From: Candidatus Delongbacteria bacterium
Lineage (GTDB): Bacteria; UBA4055
NCBI GenBank assembly: GCA_003477045.1
Contig: DMTS01000065.1
Span: 33,231-43,336 of the forward strand
Length of the DNA stretch: 10,106 nucleotides
Reading direction: 5' to 3'
The notes beneath the pieces are model-generated. The model worked only from the letters and a program-made list of their open reading frames with translations, searched no databases and had not been told where the DNA came from. Shown here in pieces: positions 6,905 to 10,106 of the stretch; positions within the stretch are counted from its first letter, which is position 1, and each line of letters opens with the position of its first letter. The position numbers and the translations under genes were made by a program.

Positions 6905-8007
6905 TACTTGCCGAACCTGAAGATGATCACATCTCCGTCCTGAACTATGTATTCTTTTCCTTCAAGACGAGCCTTACCCTTGGATTTTGCAATATTCCTG
7001 TCGAAATTGCATTCGACAAAATCTTTGTATGATATAACTTCAGCCTTGATGAATTTCTTTTCGAAATCAGTATGGATTACGCCGGCTGCCTGAGGAGCGG
7101 TCATTCCCTGCCTGATATTCCAAGCTTTGACCTCTATCTCGCCTTCGGTTAAGTATGTTCCGAGACCGAGAAGATTATATGTTTCCCTTATCAGGAGATC
7201 TAAGCCGGGATGGTCAAGCCCGTAATCCTTAAGAAACTCAGCTTTCTCTTCTGCCCCGAGAAGCGACAGTTCCGCTTCCACTTTTCCGCATATCTTGACG
7301 ACTCCGCACCCTGTTTTTTCGGCGTACTCTTTTACAGCTTTTGTATAATCGGAATCTTTCCCTTCAAGAAGTTCATTCTCCGAGATGTTGCATACAAATA
7401 TTACAGGCTTGACGGTTAAAAGGTTCATGTCTTTTATGTTTTCAAGCTCCTGATCTGTAAGTTTTAAAGTTCTCGGATGCTCCAGTTCTGACATTTTTGC
7501 ATAAAGTTTCTCATAAAGAGGATGAATATCAGTCGCTTCCTTGTTCTTAGACTTGAGAAGTTTCTCGTTCTTTGAAATTCGGTTCTCGACTGTCTCGAGA
7601 TCTTTGATTATAAGCTCAGTCTCGACATTCTCTATATCTCTTGCCGGATTTATAGTCTTATCGACATGGATAACATTTTCATCGTCGAAGCAGCGGACTA
7701 CATGCAGAATAGCGTCAACGAGCTTGATGTCGCTTAAGAATTTATTTCCCAGGCCTTCCCCTCTTGATGCGCCTTTTACAAGCCCGGCAATATCCATTAT
7801 TTCGAGATGATTATAAACTTTTTTTGCGCTTGTCACATGGGCAAATATCTCATCCACCCTGTAGTCCGGAACATCGACTACCGCGTTATTCGGCTTGATC
7901 GTCGAAAATGAATAATTCGTTGATTCAGCTTCGGATGAGGTCAGTGCGTTGAATATTGTGGTCTTACCGATATTCGTTATACCTACTATTCCGGCTCTTA
8001 TGCCCAT
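6904..8007 (-). CDS. ychF: Ribosome-associated GTPase/ATPase YchF (Obg family, OLA1 homologue)
   Basis: YchF is a universally conserved P-loop NTPase that associates with ribosomes and, in studied bacteria, prefers ATP and influences stress responses and leaderless translation. The 367-residue length is normal. The P-loop is GITNIGKT (9-16) where most family members have GLPNVGKS. NYSFSTIKPN (31-40) replaces the usual NYPFCTIEPN. The G3 motif DIAGLVKGAS (72-81) has a hydrophobic residue in place of the catalytic glutamine, as in all HAS-NTPases. NISE (207-210) is the family's non-canonical NxxE specificity motif. A TGS domain occupies about 283-367, with PQAAGVIHTDFEKKFIKAEV (305-324). The ribosome binding site AGGAG (8013-8017) sits directly behind the upstream terminator. 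It heads a three-gene group with overlapping ends. Confidence 0.96.
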   Translation of the reverse strand: MGIRAGIVGITNIGKTTIFNALTSSEAESTNYSFSTIKPNNAVVDVPDYRVDEIFAHVTSAKKVYNHLEIMDIAGLVKGASRGEGLGNKFLSDIKLVDAILHVVRCFDDENVIHVDKTINPARDIENVETELIIKDLETVENRISKNEKLLKSKNKEATDIHPLYEKLYAKMSELEHPRTLKLTDQELENIKDMNLLTVKPVIFVCNISENELLEGKDSDYTKAVKEYAEKTGCGVVKICGKVEAELSLLGAEEKAEFLKDYGLDHPGLDLLIRETYNLLGLGTYLTEGEIEVKAWNIRQGMTAPQAAGVIHTDFEKKFIKAEVISYKDFVECNFDRNIAKSKGKARLEGKEYIVQDGDVIIFRFGK

Positions 8008-8020
8008 GGATTCTCCTTAT

Positions 8021-8050
8021 AAAAAAGAACACAGGCTCTCGCCTGTGTTC
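8021..8050 (-). terminator. Strong intrinsic terminator after ornithine carbamoyltransferase
   Basis: On the minus strand, GAACACAGGC (8041-8050) and GCCTGTGTTC (8027-8036) form a perfect 10-bp stem with a 4-base loop GAGA (8037-8040), followed at once by six T (8021-8026). There is no T-run on the other side, so it acts on the minus strand only. The T-run ends 3 bases before the ychF ribosome binding site. The structure may therefore also control entry into ychF. Confidence 0.9.
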
Positions 8051-8059
8051 GCATTAGTC

Positions 8060-9064
8060 TTATCTTCCGAGTGTCGCGACCATTATCGCTTTTATGGTAT
8101 GCATCCTGTTTTCTGCCTGGTCGAAAGCTATACAGGCTTTTGATTCGAATACATCTTCGGTAACTTCTATACCGTTGTGAAGTCCGAACTGCTCCGACAC
8201 CTGTTTGCCGACTTTAGTGTCCGCATTGTGAAAAGCAGGAAGACAGTGCATGAATTTAACACCCGGGTTGCCGGTTTTTTTCATGACGGCCGAATTTACC
8301 TGATAAGGTTTTAAAAGTTTTATTCTTTCTGCCCATACTTCTTTCGGTTCACCCATTGAAACCCACACATCCGTGTGAACATAGTCAACGCCTTTTACAG
8401 CTTCGTCAACTTTTTCCGTTATCAGAACGCGTGCGCCGCTCTCTTTAGCTATTTTTTTACAGGTTTTTACAAGCTCGGCATCAGGCTGAAGATTTTTCGG
8501 GGCTCCGATGCGTACATCCATGCCGAGGATACAGCCTATTACGAGGAGCGAGCGGCCCATATTGAAGCGGGCGTCTCCAAGATATGCGTAAGATATCTGC
8601 TCGAGCGGTTTGTTCGAATGTTCGATCATAGTCAGAACATCAGCCATCATCTGGGTCGGATGCCATTCGTTGGTCAGCCCGTTCCATACGGGAACACCCG
8701 CATACCGGGCAAGCTCTTCAACTATTTCATGCCCGAATCCGCGGTATTCGATACCGTCATACATTCTGCCGAGAACACGGGCGGTGTCTTTTACAGTTTC
8801 TTTGTGCCCAAGCTGGCTTCCCGTCGGTTCAAGATATGTTACATGCGCACCCTGATCGTGTGCTGCTACTTCAAATGCGCAGCGCGTACGGGTGGATGAT
8901 TTTTCGAATATCAGTGCGATATTTTTTCCTGTCAGCCTCTGCTGCTCCGTTCCGGAGTACTTCGCCGCTTTAAGGTCTTTTGACAAATTCAGAAGAAATA
9001 CAAGTTCTTCTTTTGTAAAATCCATCTCTTTTAAGAAATGTCTGTTTCTTAAATTGAATCCCAT
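8060..9064 (-). CDS. argF: Ornithine carbamoyltransferase
   Basis: The enzyme joins carbamoyl phosphate and ornithine to give citrulline and phosphate in arginine synthesis, or runs in reverse in the arginine deiminase pathway. The 334 residues match the E. coli ArgF length. The carbamoyl phosphate site SSTRTR (56-61) and HPTQ (135-138) are intact. Ornithine contacts Asn168, Asp232, Ser236 and Met237 (DVWVSMG) are present, as is the catalytic loop HCLPAFH (273-279). The stretch usually reading GDARNNMGNS is GDARFNMGRS (163-172). Overall wording is close to both E. coli ArgF and Pseudomonas catabolic ArcB; no arcA or arcC is nearby to decide, so ArcB remains possible. The ribosome binding site (AAGGAG) is embedded in the last codons of the preceding division gene, one base separates the two ORFs, and a strong terminator follows. 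Confidence 0.95.
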   Translation of the reverse strand: MGFNLRNRHFLKEMDFTKEELVFLLNLSKDLKAAKYSGTEQQRLTGKNIALIFEKSSTRTRCAFEVAAHDQGAHVTYLEPTGSQLGHKETVKDTARVLGRMYDGIEYRGFGHEIVEELARYAGVPVWNGLTNEWHPTQMMADVLTMIEHSNKPLEQISYAYLGDARFNMGRSLLVIGCILGMDVRIGAPKNLQPDAELVKTCKKIAKESGARVLITEKVDEAVKGVDYVHTDVWVSMGEPKEVWAERIKLLKPYQVNSAVMKKTGNPGVKFMHCLPAFHNADTKVGKQVSEQFGLHNGIEVTEDVFESKACIAFDQAENRMHTIKAIMVATLGR

Positions 9065-9065
9065 T

Positions 9066-9365
9066 TTAATTCTCCTTTTCTATTTCATATTTATATATTG
9101 TTTCGCCATCTTTTACCATTCCCTTTTCTCTCGCCTTTTTTTCCATTTCCAACGGATCTTTATTCTTCAGTTTTTCATTAATCTCTTTCTGCCTTTCTAT
9201 CCCGATCCTGAGCTCATCAATTTCCTGTTGTGTCTTTTCATACTCTTTTTTATTCTGATACAATTTGAAAATAGAATAATCTCCTCTGAGGAACAAATAA
9301 TATGTCAAAAACGCGATAACGGAAACAAACACGATCACACGCATATTTCTTTTTTTTTTCTTCAT
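9066..9365 (-). CDS. FtsB/DivIC-family cell division protein (septum formation initiator)
   Basis: This small bitopic protein of 99 residues has a basic N-terminus (MKKKKR), one membrane helix (about 9-26) and a Lys/Glu-rich coiled coil (about 35-69). A C-terminal motif DPLEMEKKAREKGMVKDGE (70-88) follows, which is typical of FtsB/DivIC. Such proteins bridge FtsL and FtsQ/DivIB in the divisome and help activate septal peptidoglycan synthesis. The frame also opens with a TTG at 9375-9377, but the ATG at 9363-9365 is preferred: GGAG (9372-9375) lies 6 bases before it, and the predicted transcript starts near 9380, leaving no ribosome binding site for the TTG. It shares a promoter with, and lies one base ahead of, the ornithine carbamoyltransferase gene. 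FtsB versus DivIC naming cannot be settled. Confidence 0.85.
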   Translation of the reverse strand: MKKKKRNMRVIVFVSVIAFLTYYLFLRGDYSIFKLYQNKKEYEKTQQEIDELRIGIERQKEINEKLKNKDPLEMEKKAREKGMVKDGETIYKYEIEKEN

Positions 9366-9386
9366 GCCTGTCTCCAAAAGTGAATA

Positions 9387-9415
9387 AATATATGAATTTT
9401 TTCCTTTTAACTCAA
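9387..9415 (-). promoter_or_regulatory. Predicted sigma-70-type promoter for the FtsB-like and argF genes
   Basis: The -35 box TTGAGT (9410-9415), a 17-base spacer and the -10 box TATATT (9387-9392) lie between the preceding stop and the FtsB-like start. Transcription would start near 9380, giving a very short leader of about 15 bases that still contains the GGAG ribosome binding site. Spacing and -10 box match the other two promoters in the window. Confidence 0.65.
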
Positions 9416-9423
9416 TAGCGGTT

Positions 9424-10106
9424 TTAATTCTTTTTTACTTTTTTTAACAGAAGATCGCCGATATTCATGTTGTAGCCTTTTGATGCGAAAACGATTTGAT
9501 TTTCGCTGTCGAAAAGGATTATTACCGGGTATGATTCCATGCTCACTCCCTTCAGCAGAGCATCGTCTTTAGTCTCGGTAAATATTAAAAGCTGCGTGCC
9601 GGTTGTTTTATACTCTTCTATCTTATCGTTTAAAAGCGTTGTCATTCTGACTGTAGGTTCATTCTGCACCGCTCCCCTTATCATAAGTATCTTATTTCCG
9701 CTTAAATTCAGATTTGAAACATAGTTCTTTACTTTGCTTTTATTTTCATCCGTGAGACTGCCTGAAATATCTATGTATTCTTTCGGCGTTTTAAGTTCGA
9801 TCCTGACCGTTCCTTCTGTCTGTGCTATAGGTTTTATCGAAATATTTGCGTCTCCGTTAGAGTTCCTTATTCCGGCCTGTATGTAAAGATCCTTATTTTT
9901 ATCTTCCGGATATGTCAAAATATAGTCAAGCGAATCGTTCCTGCCGTCAAAATAATAGTAATTCAGTTCGCCTTCAGTAAATTCAGACATCTGAAAATTC
10001 CCCCACGGTTCAGCTTTGACCTGCTTTCCGTCGGCAAAAATGCTTAATCTTAAAATATTCTCTTTTATCACAGCTTCCTTTTTGCCTTCTTTCCGTTCAA
10101 GCACAA
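9424..10106 (-). CDS. Unrecognised protein, C-terminal part with a probable thioredoxin-like end (5' truncated)
   Basis: At least 227 codons are open to the right edge. A GTG at 10102-10104 is more likely an internal valine than the start, so the gene probably begins outside the window. No membrane segment is visible in this part. From that GTG, residues about 15-105 look strand-rich, with LYIQAGIRNSNGDANISIKP (73-92). This stretch resembles the region after the catalytic domain in some Bacteroidota-type transglutaminase-like proteins. The last ~90 residues suggest a thioredoxin-like fold: KILMIRG as first strand, QLLIFTE, then YPVIILFDSENQIVFASKG and a final helix. No CxxC is present, so redox activity is not expected. 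Both domain assignments are inference. It ends 8 bases before the -35 box of the next promoter. Confidence 0.5.
   Translation of the reverse strand, partial: VLERKEGKKEAVIKENILRLSIFADGKQVKAEPWGNFQMSEFTEGELNYYYFDGRNDSLDYILTYPEDKNKDLYIQAGIRNSNGDANISIKPIAQTEGTVRIELKTPKEYIDISGSLTDENKSKVKNYVSNLNLSGNKILMIRGAVQNEPTVRMTTLLNDKIEEYKTTGTQLLIFTETKDDALLKGVSMESYPVIILFDSENQIVFASKGYNMNIGDLLLKKVKKN

Noticed and set aside
8375..8899. A 174-codon open frame on the plus strand
   Set aside because: It lies wholly opposite the well-conserved ornithine carbamoyltransferase gene, has no family resemblance, and is explained as an antisense shadow.
9375..9377. TTG as the start of the FtsB-like gene
   Set aside because: The GGAG that would serve the gene overlaps this codon, and the predicted transcript begins only a few bases upstream. 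The ATG at 9363-9365 has correct spacing.
8892..9383. A 163-codon plus-strand frame rich in Phe, Leu and Ile that looks like a membrane protein
   Set aside because: It is the antisense of the Lys/Glu-rich coiled coil of the FtsB-like gene, whose codons read as Phe and Leu on the other strand. No ribosome binding site or promoter supports it.

Overview
The window is a bacterial chromosomal segment in which all twelve recognisable genes lie on the minus strand. It is close-packed: the longest gap is 194 bases (3267-3460), and several genes overlap or touch. The DNA is moderately AT-rich, with standard Shine-Dalgarno sites and sigma-70-like promoters. I see no transposon, phage, CRISPR, tRNA or rRNA sequence. 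Full-length translation factors, a PAP2 phosphatase, a lipoprotein and an FtsB/DivIC-type protein fit a free-living, possibly Gram-negative bacterium. The partial transglutaminase/thioredoxin-like protein at the right edge and the EF-G subtype hint at the Bacteroidota/Fibrobacterota/Cloacimonadota neighbourhood, but I cannot assign a phylum.

Read in the direction of transcription (right to left), the window opens with the C-terminal part of an unrecognised protein ending in a probable thioredoxin-like fold (9424-10106). A promoter (9387-9415) then drives a small FtsB/DivIC-like division protein (9066-9365) and ornithine carbamoyltransferase (8060-9064), whose ribosome binding site lies inside the end of the division gene. 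A strong intrinsic terminator (8021-8050) follows. It directly abuts the ribosome binding site of the next group: the GTPase/ATPase YchF (6904-8007), a divergent probable tandem acetyltransferase-fold protein (6005-6904) and a PAP2 membrane phosphatase (5397-6008). These three are linked by 1-base and 4-base stop/start overlaps.

A second promoter (5357-5385) precedes a single-domain CheY-like response regulator (4931-5308) and, 39 bases on, a SpoIID/LytB-type lipoprotein (3461-4891), a probable envelope-acting lytic transglycosylase.

The left third is the conserved str operon: rpsL (2892-3266), rpsG (2402-2875), fusA (321-2396) and the first 92 codons of tuf (1-276). Its promoter has a perfect TTGACA -35 box, a 17-base spacer and a TATATT -10 box. 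A leader of about 120 nt follows, and its first ~56 nt can fold into a 14-bp hairpin.

The window is mostly housekeeping. The points worth a second look are regulatory (the ychF-proximal terminator, the str leader hairpin and the short rpsL-rpsG spacer) and a few divergent proteins. I find no convincing evidence of a wholly new system.
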